Shown here piece by piece: positions 1 to 10,436 of a stretch of 64,000 bases of DNA. A program made the position numbers and the translations under genes. The notes under the pieces were generated by a model. That model was given only the letters and a program-made list of their open reading frames with translations, did not search any database and was not told the origin of the DNA. Numbering within the stretch: position 1 is the first letter of the stretch; every line of letters starts with the position of its first letter. The stretch is from Fragilaria crotonensis. Lineage: Eukaryota; Bacillariophyta; Fragilariophyceae; Fragilariales; Fragilariaceae. The stretch covers positions 744,001-808,000 of the forward strand of contig JAKSYS010000881.1 of assembly GCA_022925895.1 (NCBI GenBank), given 5' to 3'.

Positions 1-340
1 GCTCATTGGAGCAGCTCACGACTGTCGAGATTGACAGAAATGGATGCACTGTTCAAAGGCTGTACAGTTGCACCATAGTAGAGGGACTCTCACTTCATCC
101 AGTAGCTTGTTTGCTTGCATCCTCAACCTGGAGAATACTTCATCAGACCTTATTCGCCCAAGAACACATGGGTGACCACCTCTGGAATGATTTCCAAGTG
201 AAAATGATGAAGTTGGGTAAGGGCTAAACTCAATCATGACAACAATTTTGCCATCATTGGGCAATCTTTATCTAACACAGCTTCAGTATCCATGTTTTGG
301 AGTCGTTGGAAGGTCCAGCATATGCATAGAGAGAGCATTA
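1..340. other. Flank left of the Harbinger element, no gene seen
   Basis: I see no supportable gene in this stretch. The short open frames on both strands show no domain or codon pattern I recognise. It ends in TTA at 338-340, which is the left copy of the target duplication of the adjacent Harbinger element. Confidence 0.6.
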
Positions 341-354
341 GGGCGATCCTTACG
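341..354 (+). repeat. Left terminal inverted repeat of the Harbinger
   Basis: GGGCGATCCTTACG, exactly inverted at 4410-4423. Beyond these 14 bases the two ends stay similar through a shared AACAAAACT core. The preceding TTA is the target duplication. Confidence 0.92.
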
Positions 355-684
355 ACTAACAAAACTTGCATACAAAAACAGAACTTGCAGCCAATTTTGT
401 TAATTACAGTCCTTACGAACAAAACTTGTCCCACAAAACTTGCAGCATGTTTTGGGAAACCGGGTTACATGGTCTATTATCACGAAATTTGCAGCAAGTT
501 TTGTTCGCCTCCGGGTTAACAAAACTTGCAGTGCAACTTTGAAGTTTTCATCAAGATCGTGACACAAACAATCCACTGCTGTCGTGTTGCTATTGATGCC
601 AACAAGGGCAGGAATTCTTCATCCTCCTCAACAACTCCTCCATTCGTCCAACATTCCTTTATTTCATCTCCCCTTCTATAAACG

Positions 685-930
685 ATGGGAGCTGTTCAAA
701 GTACTGAAAAAGATGACCTTGCAACTCAAGCTGCTAAAGTCATTAAAAGCATCTATGGCGGGGGTGGCAACGACTCACGTCCAATCGAAGAATGCTTGTG
801 CTACAATGATGACCGCACATTGAATCAACTTCTGTATCAAGAATATCAGCAAAGAGAAGAAGATGAGGAGGATGCAAGAAGGAAACTTCAATTCATGCAC
901 TTGCAGTTTGCACTTGGAGCAACAGATTAG
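685..930 (+). CDS. N-terminal stretch in frame with the Harbinger transposase, closed by TAG
   Basis: An ATG-started frame of 81 residues with an acidic, charged C-terminal half (QQREEDEEDARRK). It ends in TAG at 928-930 and is in exactly the same frame as the transposase frame that follows, which stays open from just after the stop. The simplest reading is that this is the original transposase N-terminus and that one nonsense codon now separates it from the catalytic part. The alternatives are a separate small protein or TAG used as a splice acceptor; I find no convincing donor for the latter. No known domain is visible. Confidence 0.5.
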   Translation: MGAVQSTEKDDLATQAAKVIKSIYGGGGNDSRPIEECLCYNDDRTLNQLLYQEYQQREEDEEDARRKLQFMHLQFALGATD

Positions 931-981
931 GCGAAGGCACAATTGAAGAATGCACTAGAGCCACCTACCAAACGAGCGAGA

Positions 982-2427
982 ATGCAACACCCAAAATTTT
1001 TCACTGACCCAACAACTGGAAATCCTTGCTCTGTCACGCCAAAACTTAGTCTATGGTGGATACTCTACATGCAAGATCCACAGCCTGATAATCCTCAATG
1101 GGCCAAGACCTTTAGGAAGCGATTTCGATTGCCGTACAACTCTTTCCTTCATCTACTGCAAATGGTTGAAAACGAAAGGGCTGTTTCGGGTGGTATGTTT
1201 CACAGATGGAGAGTTGATGGCACATGCAAGAACAGAAAAGTAAGTCCTATCGAACTATTAGTATTGGGTAGCTTACGTTACCTTGGTCGAGGGTGGACGT
1301 TTGATGATCTGGAGGAGTCGACTTTTATTGACAAGGAGGTGCACCGCGTTTTCTTTCACAAATTCGTGGAGTTCGGCGCCAAGAAGCTGTATCCCCTATA
1401 TGTGACAACCAATTCTACGTTAGAGGAATTACGAGACTGCGAACGTGAGTACAGAAATGCAGGCTTTCCTGGTTGCATCGGCAGCACGGATGCAACACAC
1501 ATACCTCTTGAGAAGATGTCATTTGGATTAAGGCAAGCGCATCTTGGATACAAGATGCCTTGCACCACTCGTACGTACAATTTGACGGTCAATCACCGTC
1601 GCAAGATATTGCACACCACGACAGGCCATCCTGGAAGGTGGAATGATAAAACTCTCGTACGATATGATGGCTTCATGCATCAACTCCGAGAAGGTGAGTT
1701 TGATTCCACGATGTCGTTTGTTTTGTCGAACAAAAGTGGAAGCGATGTCACAATCAAGGGTGCATACGTAATTGTCGACAATGGCTACCTGAAATGGCCT
1801 ACAACTGTGCCTCCATTGAAGCATTCTATGAATCGCAGTGAGATTCGATTCTCCCAATGGCTCGAATCCTTGCGAAAGGATGTCGAGTGTGCGTTTGGAA
1901 TATTGAAAGGACGATGGCGAGTTCTCAAGACAGGAATTAGGATGCACAATAGCGAAGTTGCAGATAATATCTGGCTGACGTGTTGTGCTCTGCACAACCT
2001 TCTGTTGGATGTTGATGGCCTGAGCGACGGTTGGAGAAATGGTGTTCCGTCCCACTGGGAGTTAGAGAGCGGAGAATTCGATGAAAGCGAGGTTCCCGAT
2101 GCCATTCGGAGGTTGGTTGACCCGTCCGGAGCAAATTCACGTGCAATCCGTACCTACGATGGTACCACAATTGGATACAAGAACGACGTAGGACATAATG
2201 ACGAATACAACAGTGCTGATGACGTTGCTGAAAGTTGTTCTCCGAGCACAACTTCTAGGAATGGAATGGCAGTGAAGGATTTGTCATTGACTTGTTTCCG
2301 TTCGATGCTTATTGAACATTTCGACACTAAATTCCACAAAAATGATATCATATGGCCGACGCGACTTGCCAAGAAACCACGACAAGTTCCCACCAGCACT
2401 ATTCCTGATGGACATAAATTCATCTAA
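982..2427 (+). CDS. Harbinger transposase, DDE_Tnp_4 superfamily
   Basis: The frame opens at 931 and its first ATG is at 982, giving about 481 residues. The catalytic triad of the Harbinger nuclease is visible: GSTDATH (first Asp, about 1488-1500), IVDNGY (second Asp, about 1771-1788) and RKDVECAFGILKGRW (Glu, about 1876-1920), the last being the characteristic helix of DDE_Tnp_4. The region before the first Asp (KVSPIELLVLGSLRYLGRG) is the helix-turn-helix-like segment found upstream of the core in this family. The enzyme would cut at the terminal repeats and insert at TWA targets. The tail of about 100 residues after the Glu motif is low in recognisable features. It is convergent with the accessory gene. 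No frameshift is seen in the catalytic core, so it may still be active if expressed. Confidence 0.93.
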   Translation: MQHPKFFTDPTTGNPCSVTPKLSLWWILYMQDPQPDNPQWAKTFRKRFRLPYNSFLHLLQMVENERAVSGGMFHRWRVDGTCKNRKVSPIELLVLGSLRYLGRGWTFDDLEESTFIDKEVHRVFFHKFVEFGAKKLYPLYVTTNSTLEELRDCEREYRNAGFPGCIGSTDATHIPLEKMSFGLRQAHLGYKMPCTTRTYNLTVNHRRKILHTTTGHPGRWNDKTLVRYDGFMHQLREGEFDSTMSFVLSNKSGSDVTIKGAYVIVDNGYLKWPTTVPPLKHSMNRSEIRFSQWLESLRKDVECAFGILKGRWRVLKTGIRMHNSEVADNIWLTCCALHNLLLDVDGLSDGWRNGVPSHWELESGEFDESEVPDAIRRLVDPSGANSRAIRTYDGTTIGYKNDVGHNDEYNSADDVAESCSPSTTSRNGMAVKDLSLTCFRSMLIEHFDTKFHKNDIIWPTRLAKKPRQVPTSTIPDGHKFI

Positions 2428-2465
2428 CTTCATTAGAGTCTAACCTTCATAAGTAGACAGCTCTA

Positions 2466-2876
2466 TTACCCTTCTCCGTCTGACTCGTATTTTCCATCAC
2501 GAATTTGTTGTTGGTTCGTGATACTTTCGTTTTCAAAGCAGTCGCCGCACCACCAAATCATATCCAGATGCCGCTTCTCTGAGCAACACAAAGTACAGAC
2601 AAATTGCCGACACCTTCGGCACTTGTGAATACTTGGAGTGGCGGAACATTCAACACAAATGTTTCCTGACGGTTGTTCTAGCTGGGGCGGATCCTTCAAA
2701 ACAACATCCAGAGGATATTCGCCATCTCGATTATTGATGACGGCGGGAGTGTTCTTATCCGGGGTGTTCTTGTCTGGAGTCTTCTTGCTGAGAATGTTGT
2801 CTTCAACAACGTCATCATCCTCCAGATAATGATGAACGTTCTCTTCGACCATCACGTGCTGGCCTGTCATCATCAT
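2466..2876 (-). CDS. Cysteine-rich zinc-finger frame of the Harbinger accessory gene
   Basis: This frame starts with ATG codons overlapping the TGA of the preceding frame (sequence TGATGATG) and ends in TAA at 2466-2468. Its C-terminal third holds a dense metal-binding pattern, CVECSATPSIHKCRRC followed by FVCTLCC and WWCGDC, resembling a B-box or FYVE/PHD-like cross-brace finger. The N-terminal half is acidic, with repeated KTPDKNTPDKNTP. It is probably the last exon of the accessory protein, because a lone finger gene in the third position would be unusual. Alternatives are re-initiation at the overlapping start, or a shift in what was once a single frame. The exact junction cannot be settled from sequence alone. 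Confidence 0.55.
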   Translation of the reverse strand: MMMTGQHVMVEENVHHYLEDDDVVEDNILSKKTPDKNTPDKNTPAVINNRDGEYPLDVVLKDPPQLEQPSGNICVECSATPSIHKCRRCRQFVCTLCCSEKRHLDMIWWCGDCFENESITNQQQIRDGKYESDGEG

Positions 2877-4197
2877 CACCTTGTCTCGACGCTGGATTCC
2901 TTCTTCATTCGGAAGAGCTTCTCTGTTGCCCTGTCGCTTTTTCTTGTGAGTGCAGATATTTTGTCCCGGACAATAGCTACCTGCAAGGCACTTCGTTTCT
3001 GCAGTTCTCTCTCGATGTACTCGGCGTTGAAACGGTGCATTTGTTGAAGGATGGCATTTCGTTGTTGTTTGTTGCTACTATCTTCATTTGGAGACGACGT
3101 CATAGTACTCTCACTTTCGGACACCGATCTCTTCGTTCCGCGGCGACCCATCAAGGTTTCTCCATCCTGGTGCTGCTTTATCTGATACTGTTTGGAAGAC
3201 TGACGTGAAGCAGTCTTCCTACCAAACGATGTCGGAACCTTAGCTTCCGTAAAAAGCAAGGACTTCATTGTGCCGTCATTCTCGATGGGTAAGTGACCCC
3301 ATAGACACCACGCTAGAAATCCCTTGAAGAAATAGTTGGGAGGAGGTGAGATCTCAACTCCTGCTGGATCCCCAGTTTTACCTTGTTGTTGAGAGAATGA
3401 CGGACTTGAAGTTGATGGTTGTAGCTCAATGTCACCTTCGCTACTTTTCTTAGGAGTGTCACTACTGCTACTAGTACCTGTCAACGAAACAGCATAAGAA
3501 ATCAGTCGCTTCGATACTTGCACAAATACACAAACGTTATTGGCAACACTGCGGACGTACCTTTGTCGTCGTCATCATTTGTAAACATTGCAGTGAGGCA
3601 CCATTTGAGATAGTCTTCGTAATTTGTTCCAGACGGAAAAGATCTGAAGTCCTTGTATGGTGAATCGCTGGACGTGACGATTGCATTCATCTTTTTGCAA
3701 TTCGCTAAAACGTCCTTTGCAAGTCTCAGCACTGTCCTTCCGGTAATTCCACTTTCGTTTGTCAATGACTTTTGCATGAGAAGCCTCTTCTCGATTGAGC
3801 CTTCCCCAACAAAAATATGTATTTTTCCCTGACGATGTAAGGATGGAGGAACACACAGTAACAGTTCTGAAGGGACTCCTGCATCGACATCAGTCAGAGG
3901 AGGTGGCCCAGCATACAAGCCTTTAAACTTGTTAAGACCAAGTAAAAATTGATCAACGTAGCAAACCATTTCGTCGTGGTTGTCATGATTCTCCCCAAAG
4001 CAAAGCTTCATCATGAGCTTTTCCATCGTGGATTCCGTCATCGACACGCCAGCCCCCGAAATAGAAGGTGAGTCGTAACATGCGTAGGCAATGAGAGCTT
4101 GAAACTCCATAAGCAGTTTCTTGCTCACATTGGTTCCACCATTGCGGCTCTTCTTCTTACCGGTGAGCGATGCCGTTGCTGAAGGCGGATCTGACAT
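2876..4197 (-). CDS. Harbinger accessory gene, main exons
   Basis: The ATG at 4197 starts MSDPPSATASL. The first exon runs to 3561 and splices by GT-AG (intron about 3478-3560, joining AAA G|GT ACT) to a second exon from 3477 that ends in TGA at 2876-2878, giving roughly 410 residues. The N-terminal half is a globular region I cannot assign (LMMKLCFGENHDNHDEMVCY); the C-terminal part is Ser/Thr-rich and then a charged helix (QQMHRFNAEYIEREL). In known Harbingers the second gene encodes a Myb/SANT-like DNA-binding partner needed for nuclear import and end binding. Position and orientation fit that role, but I see no Myb tryptophan pattern. The stop overlaps the start of the next frame, so the two may be joined by splicing. 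Confidence 0.62.
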
Positions 4198-4409
4198 GGT
4201 TGGAAACAAACAATGGTGGCAAAACAAGTTCGAAATCCTAAGTTCTAGTATCATTTCTACGCAATCGCACGCGTTTTTATGTTGATGTTCAGGTCCCAAG
4301 ATATTGATAAACTGGTAAGTTTTGTACTCAGATAAAGTTGTAAGGAATAGGTGCACAAAACCTTCCCCACAACCTGCTGCAAGTTTTGTTGAAAGCCAGT
4401 TTTGTTTCC

Positions 4410-4423
4410 CGTAAGGATCGCCC
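4410..4423 (-). repeat. Right terminal inverted repeat of the Harbinger
   Basis: CGTAAGGATCGCCC, the exact inverse of 341-354, followed by TTA at 4424-4426, the second copy of the target duplication. Confidence 0.92.
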
Positions 4424-4426
4424 TTA

Positions 4427-6111
4427 GCTCTACTACTTGTATATCTTTTTTAGATTCGAGAGAAACCCAGAACGGTCTCATAATACTTGTCTACTCCCTA
4501 CACAATACTACGTAATTAACGAGTACCGGTATTTGTACTTACAGAGGTATGCATAACGGTACGGTGCTACTCTACTACTAGAGGTAGAGAGTTTTGACGC
4601 TCGACATCGTCCTCGGAGTTCGGAGTATTGAGTATTCACCGCCACGACACACGACAAAATGCCAGAGGTAGTGACCATGCTCTTGGGATTAAAAAGTCTT
4701 TTCAAAATGTCAAAAAACGTCTGAGGAATGCATACGTGATGACTTAACACACTTGTTTTGATATTAACAAAGCTAATAAAATAGAGCTCCGAGCATGTTT
4801 CCTGGGGGTCCGACCCGTGATTCTTATTCACTACGTATGGCTTCTACGTCACAGACACTTACGAAAAGGCAAAGCATGTTGCATATGACATATGGCCGCT
4901 CTAATCACGAACCCGCAAAGAATCTATTTCTTCCTACATGTATACTAATGACTTGATCACATTTTTATGAAAGTGCAGCAGACGGCATTGTCGTGTCCAT
5001 CGGTTAGAAACTCCAGAAGTCTGCACGAAGGTGTCAGGGATTCCCCCGATTCTGGTTTCAGAATATGCATAGTCGCCATCAGCCATCAGCATACCACCAA
5101 AAAACTGCTTAGAACCAATAAACGCGTTAAAATCCGTATCCCCTACACAAAAGTTGCTCAAATTATGTTTTTCCCAAAGAATATGTATGACAACCTCATT
5201 CCTTTATTCATCCTGCAGCCTTCGTATACTTGCAGGAAAGTGAGGTTGAGTGAGCGGTCGCTTCAATATTTCACACTGTATTTTGGCAATTGAGCTCAAA
5301 TCGAGCTCACGATTTTAACACATCGAGGTGGGCTTCCCATGAATGCTCGGAGTATTTTTTTTTCACTGTTGCGATTTTTATAGAAACGCGTGACACACGA
5401 TACCGCGCCGTATTTTTCTTGTGGTCCAACGTTGGTGGTACAAGACACACGTGGCTACCAGCGTAACAGTAGACCGAAAATTACATCGATTTTGGGCGAA
5501 CGTGTGAAAAAGATTACGCGCGCACATATAAATTTTTCCTCATGCATGGATAAATTTTTATGTATCACTTAGAACCAATAATCTCAAAACGAGGCGATGA
5601 AATCGTTCCATTTCTTGATGAATATCTGCTCCAGTACAAGATTGATTCAATTGTAACGTGGAGAACTATACGGAGAAGAAGTTGTAACGGAACGGAAATA
5701 GAGTGCGAAGCTTGAAGGAATGGATAAATTGAGTCGTAACATGCGTTAAATTATTGGTTCTAAGCAGTTTTTAGGTGGTACGCAGTCCCATTGGAGTGGA
5801 TTCAAACACGGAATTTGTGACACGTGACTGTGACGCGAGACCACTGTGTTGAGGCTTGTGGCGACGAAAAAACCATTGTTTCCACCTCGCGAAGAGAACA
5901 CAGCGATCAAGCACTTTTCATTATCGATAACATAACAACCAGAAATCGAATCGGCAATCATACATCGTTGCAATCAGCTCTCCTAAACCTGTTTCTGACA
6001 ATTGCTATCACTATTGCAACCGGGAGTGCAACTTGGAGCTATCAGAATAAGCATCTGGCCTGAGTTCAACAGTCATTGCACGATTATATCACTTTTGAGG
6101 AAAGAATCTTC
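4427..6111. other. Intergenic, 1.7 kb, with one inverted-repeat pair
   Basis: No gene is supportable here. The stretch has AT-rich parts and scattered GTAC/ACCGGTA motifs (for example near 4520). Its only clear structure is the inverted repeat at 5089-5122 and 5750-5783, listed separately. The promoter of the downstream ACT kinase must lie at its right end; I recognise no specific site. Confidence 0.6.
5089..5783. mobile_element. Possible MITE-like element bounded by 33-bp inverted repeats
   Basis: The left arm 5089-5122 (core ACTGCTTAGAACCAATAA) is repeated inverted at 5750-5783 with about three mismatches. A shorter third copy of the core (CTTAGAACCAATAA) lies inside at about 5570-5583 in the left-arm orientation. 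There is no coding content. I cannot find a matching target duplication outside ACCACC, so the family is unknown and transposon origin is inference. Confidence 0.45.
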
Positions 6112-9108
6112 ATGTCAATCAAGCATCTGCACATTGAAGAGATAATGCGACCAACTAAGCATGAAGAGCCGAGCGGACCGCACTCTTCCTCCGAACGACG
6201 GCAGCCGACAATACCCTCTAGTGACGGGAGGGCGCCATTGCTTCCATACACAGTTCCCGCCAGTTCTCTCCCTCCCGGTGTACAGCAGGGCTTGCTGCTT
6301 CCTCCTCAGACCAGACGACTTTCTGACACTGATGTTGTGAAAAGGAGTCAGCTGGCACGATCGAACCTGGCGGCTCTGCTCGAGAGTCGCGGAACCAACG
6401 TGGGCGATGGAGAGTTGACAACGTCCGATCAAGTTGACTGTGATTCATCGAAGGATAACGAGGCGGATTCTGCGTCAGGCCCGTCCAGGCCGTCGCCTCC
6501 GGAGATTGGGAACCTCTCTCGATCGGCCCCACTTGGTCCCGGGATTGGGGTACGCCGATTACCTCCTCCGCCTGATCTTTTTCCTCCGTCCTACTCGCCG
6601 TCCCGAGGTGCGCTAAGTTCCTCGATTGGAAAAGCGGAAATGAGAGGTGAACGTCTCAAAGGTAACTACCACATCCAACCTCCCTCACAAGTTCGGCGCT
6701 GCATCTCCAGTAAGGAACTAGGGTATTCCCGATCTGCCGGGTCACCCTATTCAGCTGTGCTCCATCAGCGCGAATTGGTCCAGGCCACCCTTCAGCGGCG
6801 ACTCATGGACGCAAGGCGCAGTAGTCTTTCTAATGAAAGGATGATGAACACGTCGTCTGGGACTCAGGAATCCTCGGATTCAAGTGACTCTTCGAAACGA
6901 GGTGCACAAAATCAGCTCAACAACGAAACAAGAAATAGAAGACGTGCCGAGCATACCAAAGCAGTGACCAATGACTTGTGTGAAATTGTGACTGACCTCT
7001 TTATATCTGAAGCCAAGTTGCTGAAGCCATCGAGCTACGGATTCGACACTTCATCTCAGCGCGATCAAGTCCTGAAGCACGTTGCGGAGTTTGTTTCATC
7101 CCTGCCACCGAGGTATGCACTTGGAGTTGATACCCCTTCTGAAGTCTTACTCCATATGAGGCTCGTGGCTGCTGCTAGGATGGATCATTCACGAACTGTA
7201 GTTCATGTAACCAACATCAAGGGTGATCAAGCGCCGAGCCCCGGCCCATCGGTCCAGCTTGTAACGATTTCATGCGTCGACGCCCTCGGATTACTTGAGT
7301 ATATCACCAGGATCCTAGGAACTGGTGGGTCGAGGGTTATTGATGCCGATGTCATGTTGAACACTGACAACATCGTTTTGGTAAGCTTATACCTGCATTT
7401 GCTGGACATGCAGTCATTGTTTAATCCTAACCTCTCATTCTGTGGTACTCCGTAGGATCGATTCGTCGTCGAAATGAAAGGGCGTCTTCGCTTGGACAAG
7501 CTAGCGCAATCGATTGAACTATTTCTAGCTAATTCTCAACAGCGTTCGCCAAAATCGGATGAGGCGTCCGGTTCGCACGCATTGCTGAAGTCAAGTTCTT
7601 CGTCGAACATGTCATTGCAAGGTCAGCCCCCTGGGCCTCTCTATTTCCATGCCCCTGTCCATCACGAGGAGGTGTCGCAGACACAGTTACAGCAAGAAAT
7701 CGACAGCGCTGTGCCCTTGACTGAAGTGTTGATAGCATCATCAAGCTCAGCCAACTTGGTGCCTATGAGACGGAGCTCGCTTGAGAGATCCAACACCATG
7801 CCAACTTCCTTGATGCAGCCTGTGCTTCCCACTCCCGAATCGTCCGTCAGTAGTGGATTTCATGAGATTGGCCAGCACGTATCCCAGTCACAATCGACTG
7901 AACGTCGCCGAAGAAAACTTGTAAGCCGCGAAGCCTCGAATTTTCTTCAAGATCCTAATGCGGATGACGAGAATCAATCCATGGCATACCTTGCAACGCC
8001 AGCCCAATCGTCCTCTGGCTTCGAGCATGCATCGGAAGATCGCGTCGTCCCACTGATTCCGTTTGAGGAGCTCATGTTGATAGAGACTCTAGGTATGGGC
8101 CGTGTAAGCACTATCTACAGAGCTGCCTGGCAGAAGCGCAAAACTGATGGAGAGGCGAGTTTACTCACGGGTGTGAAAATGGTGGCATTGAAGGTTGCAA
8201 CCATCAACCAAGTAACAGGCGATACGCTCCATGTTGACGAGTTACGGCGGGAGGCTGACATTGCTGCCATGCTCAATCATCCCAATATTTGTGACCTAGT
8301 CGGAGTGGCGGCTGACTCTGAATGTTTTTGTCTTGCCTACGAATACTGTGAAGGAGGGTCGCTGCTCTCGCTAATGTCAGACACAGCTCGCTACTATGAG
8401 TACCTGCCTTTGGCGTTGGACATTGCCAATGGCATGGCGTATCTTCATTCTCGCCAAGTCATCCACAGAGACCTCAAACCCTCTAATGTGTTGTTGACTC
8501 GTGATCGCCGTGCTAAAATTTCTGATTTCGGAATGTCAGTGGCAAATCAAGGTCAGGAACTGACTGCAGAAACGGGTACATACAGGTATATGGCCCCTGA
8601 AGTTATTCGTCACGAAAGCTATTCTTCAAACGCCGATGTTTACAGCTTCGGAATCTTGCTTTGGCAGCTCATCACGAGGTAAGTACTTTTCGGTGATTGC
8701 ATCTTTGTTTTGTGTCAATCCCTCATCATCTGTAACTGCAGAGAGGTCCCGTTTTCTACCATGACACCCATTCAAGCAGCCTTCTCAGTTGCGCAAGGCC
8801 GTCGACCAGAGATTCCCACCTCGACGCCTCCTCGCCTTCGAGAAATTATTTCAGCCTGCTGGGATCAGGATGCACACATGCGACCTTCGTTTATCTACAT
8901 TGCTATGGCACTTGCAGACTATGCCAGATTGGCGTTCAGCCCAGCGAACGTAGGGGCGCAAACACTGCAGATCGCGAATGAAATGTTGGCCACGGTAGAG
9001 GGAAACTCCACTATCAATGTTGATTTCACCACTGTGACTCAAGAATTTGAATGGAGTCAAATGAACAGCGCCAATGGCGACGGCGATGTTGGTTTGGAAA
9101 TCGAATAG
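6112..9108 (+). CDS. ACT-domain protein kinase (STY-like, TKL group)
   Basis: Three exons (6112-7380, 7456-8678, 8742-9108) give about 952 residues. The GT-AG introns preserve phase, and the first splits the ACT domain at NIVL|DRFVV. The N-terminal half is Ser/Pro-rich and probably disordered. An ACT-like domain follows at about residues 365-445 (VQLVTISCVDALGLLEYITR), then a linker and a complete kinase domain at about 645-930: glycine loop LGMGRVSTIYRA, Lys in ALKVA, HRDLKPSN, DFGMS, MAPEV. ACT plus kinase is the architecture of plant STY8/17/46-type kinases, which phosphorylate plastid precursor proteins in the cytosol; transfer of that role here is inference. The start is the first in-frame ATG; 6145 is an alternative. 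It converges on the small membrane-protein gene at 9311. Confidence 0.85.
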
Positions 9109-9310
9109 CGATGTGAAGAAATAAAGGATCAATTGCTAGCTATATTCATGCCCATTACTAGTGCGGCGCTAGGCTTGCTAATGTTTCCTTCCTTTTTCCA
9201 CTCCTGCGCCTTTTTGTCGAATGGCCCAGCCACCCGCACGACCATCGCGTTGCAGTTTGGAAGTCGACTTTGCGAATGTAGTGCGTGAGATATTGAAGGA
9301 CGACGAACAA

Positions 9311-9919
9311 TTACATATTTTCCTTGCTTGTGCTATGCTCGATCCCTATAGGATCCTTAGCTTCTCCTTTCCCTGAATCTTCTTCGTCGACGGCGTCTAA
9401 CACCTCCAAGTAATCCTGAAGCATTGAAATCCCAGCAACTAACACGCCAGGAACGAATCCTAGAACAAGCCCAGAAACCACGCCGGCAGTTATCCTAGGA
9501 GCCACAATCGCTGTGGCTCCTCGTCCTCTATTTCTCTGCACCGGGAGCCCTCTCCAAACGGCACCTGCCACGGTCCCTCCCATTGTGAAATTTCCAATAG
9601 TTTGCAAATACGGATTTGTAGTAATCATGGATGTTGGCGACAGCCACAATGAACTTTCAAAGATTGATGCAAAAACGGCACATGATATCGCCCACTGCTT
9701 TGGAAGATCGTGACTTAGGGCGGCTCTTCCCGACAACGATTGACTCTTTTGGAGCACGGGCGGGGCGTGTCTGCGGGCGAGGGATAGCCCAACGAGGGCT
9801 CCCCCGAAGCTCGCCAAGGAGATGCGCAACGAGGACTCCGCTAGTTTAACAAACAGTTCGTTCTTCATTGCAATCTCCTCCGCTGTCTCTTGCACCTTTT
9901 CTTCTCGCTTCTCCCTCAT
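9311..9919 (-). CDS. Small Gly-rich membrane protein, perhaps Tim17/22/23-like
   Basis: A single-exon frame of 202 residues from ATG at 9919 to TAA at 9311. After a charged N-terminus there are about four hydrophobic segments rich in small residues: FGGALVGLSLARR near residue 40, a segment near 75-90, FTMGGTVAGAVWRG near 115, and AGVVSGLVLGFVPGVLVAGI near 145. This is the GxxxG-type pattern of Tim17/Tim22/Tim23/PMP24 family membrane proteins. The resemblance is general; no diagnostic motif settles it. The C-terminus is acidic and soluble. It could equally be a lineage-specific organelle membrane protein. Confidence 0.6.
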   Translation of the reverse strand: MREKREEKVQETAEEIAMKNELFVKLAESSLRISLASFGGALVGLSLARRHAPPVLQKSQSLSGRAALSHDLPKQWAISCAVFASIFESSLWLSPTSMITTNPYLQTIGNFTMGGTVAGAVWRGLPVQRNRGRGATAIVAPRITAGVVSGLVLGFVPGVLVAGISMLQDYLEVLDAVDEEDSGKGEAKDPIGIEHSTSKENM

Positions 9920-10436
9920 GGTGTACGATCACAGCAGCGCCCGTTGCATCTATCTCATGTCCAAGAGATCTCTGAAAACATTTATGTACGCAATGCAGAC
10001 ATAATGGATTATGGTATTATGGACAATGGACACTACTCCAGTACCGGTACACGACACTGGACCTACCATACTGTGCTGCTACGGTTAGGTGGCTACGGTA
10101 GTACAACGCTTACTCCCCGAGTGGCCGAGTGGTACTGTACTCCAGCAAGTTGCGGTCATTCTTTTTAAACACAAAACTTGTTCGCAGATGGAAGCGACAT
10201 CCGAAAAGAAAACGACATTTGTTCTGAAAGGACGATCTGTCATATCAGAGAATATAAATTAAATTTCATGTCTGCGATGTCACAACTAATATCATTATGA
10301 GACAAAGGAACAATTTCTACGGGTTGTTCATACAACGAATGATTAAAAGTCTATTTCGGTTTACAAGGGATGTCACCTAAAACTTCCGTGGAAGCTGTTG
10401 GGAAACCTAAGTACGACAGGCAATGGTCTTTTTGAA

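Larger units (their letters stand above)
341..4423. mobile_element. Complete Harbinger (PIF/Harbinger) DNA transposon, 4.08 kb
   Basis: The element is bounded by inverted repeats that begin GGGCGATCCTTACG on the left (341-354) and match exactly, inverted, at 4410-4423. It is flanked by TTA on both sides (338-340 and 4424-4426), the TWA-type 3-bp target duplication typical of PIF/Harbinger. Inside lie a DDE_Tnp_4-type transposase on the + strand and an accessory gene on the - strand, meeting tail to tail with only about 40 bases between stop codons. This two-gene layout is the hallmark of autonomous Harbingers. The subterminal DNA carries several copies of ACAAAACTTGC in both orientations (around 358-540 and 4347-4405), which look like transposase or accessory-protein binding sites. 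Exact ends and duplication argue for a fairly recent insertion, although an in-frame stop precedes the main transposase frame. Confidence 0.93.

Noticed and set aside
10122-10132. TGGCCGAGTGG, a perfect match to a tRNA A box
   Set aside because: No B box at the right distance and no cloverleaf can be drawn. The weak GCGTTCGAGC beyond the adjacent element is too far away and too poor a match.
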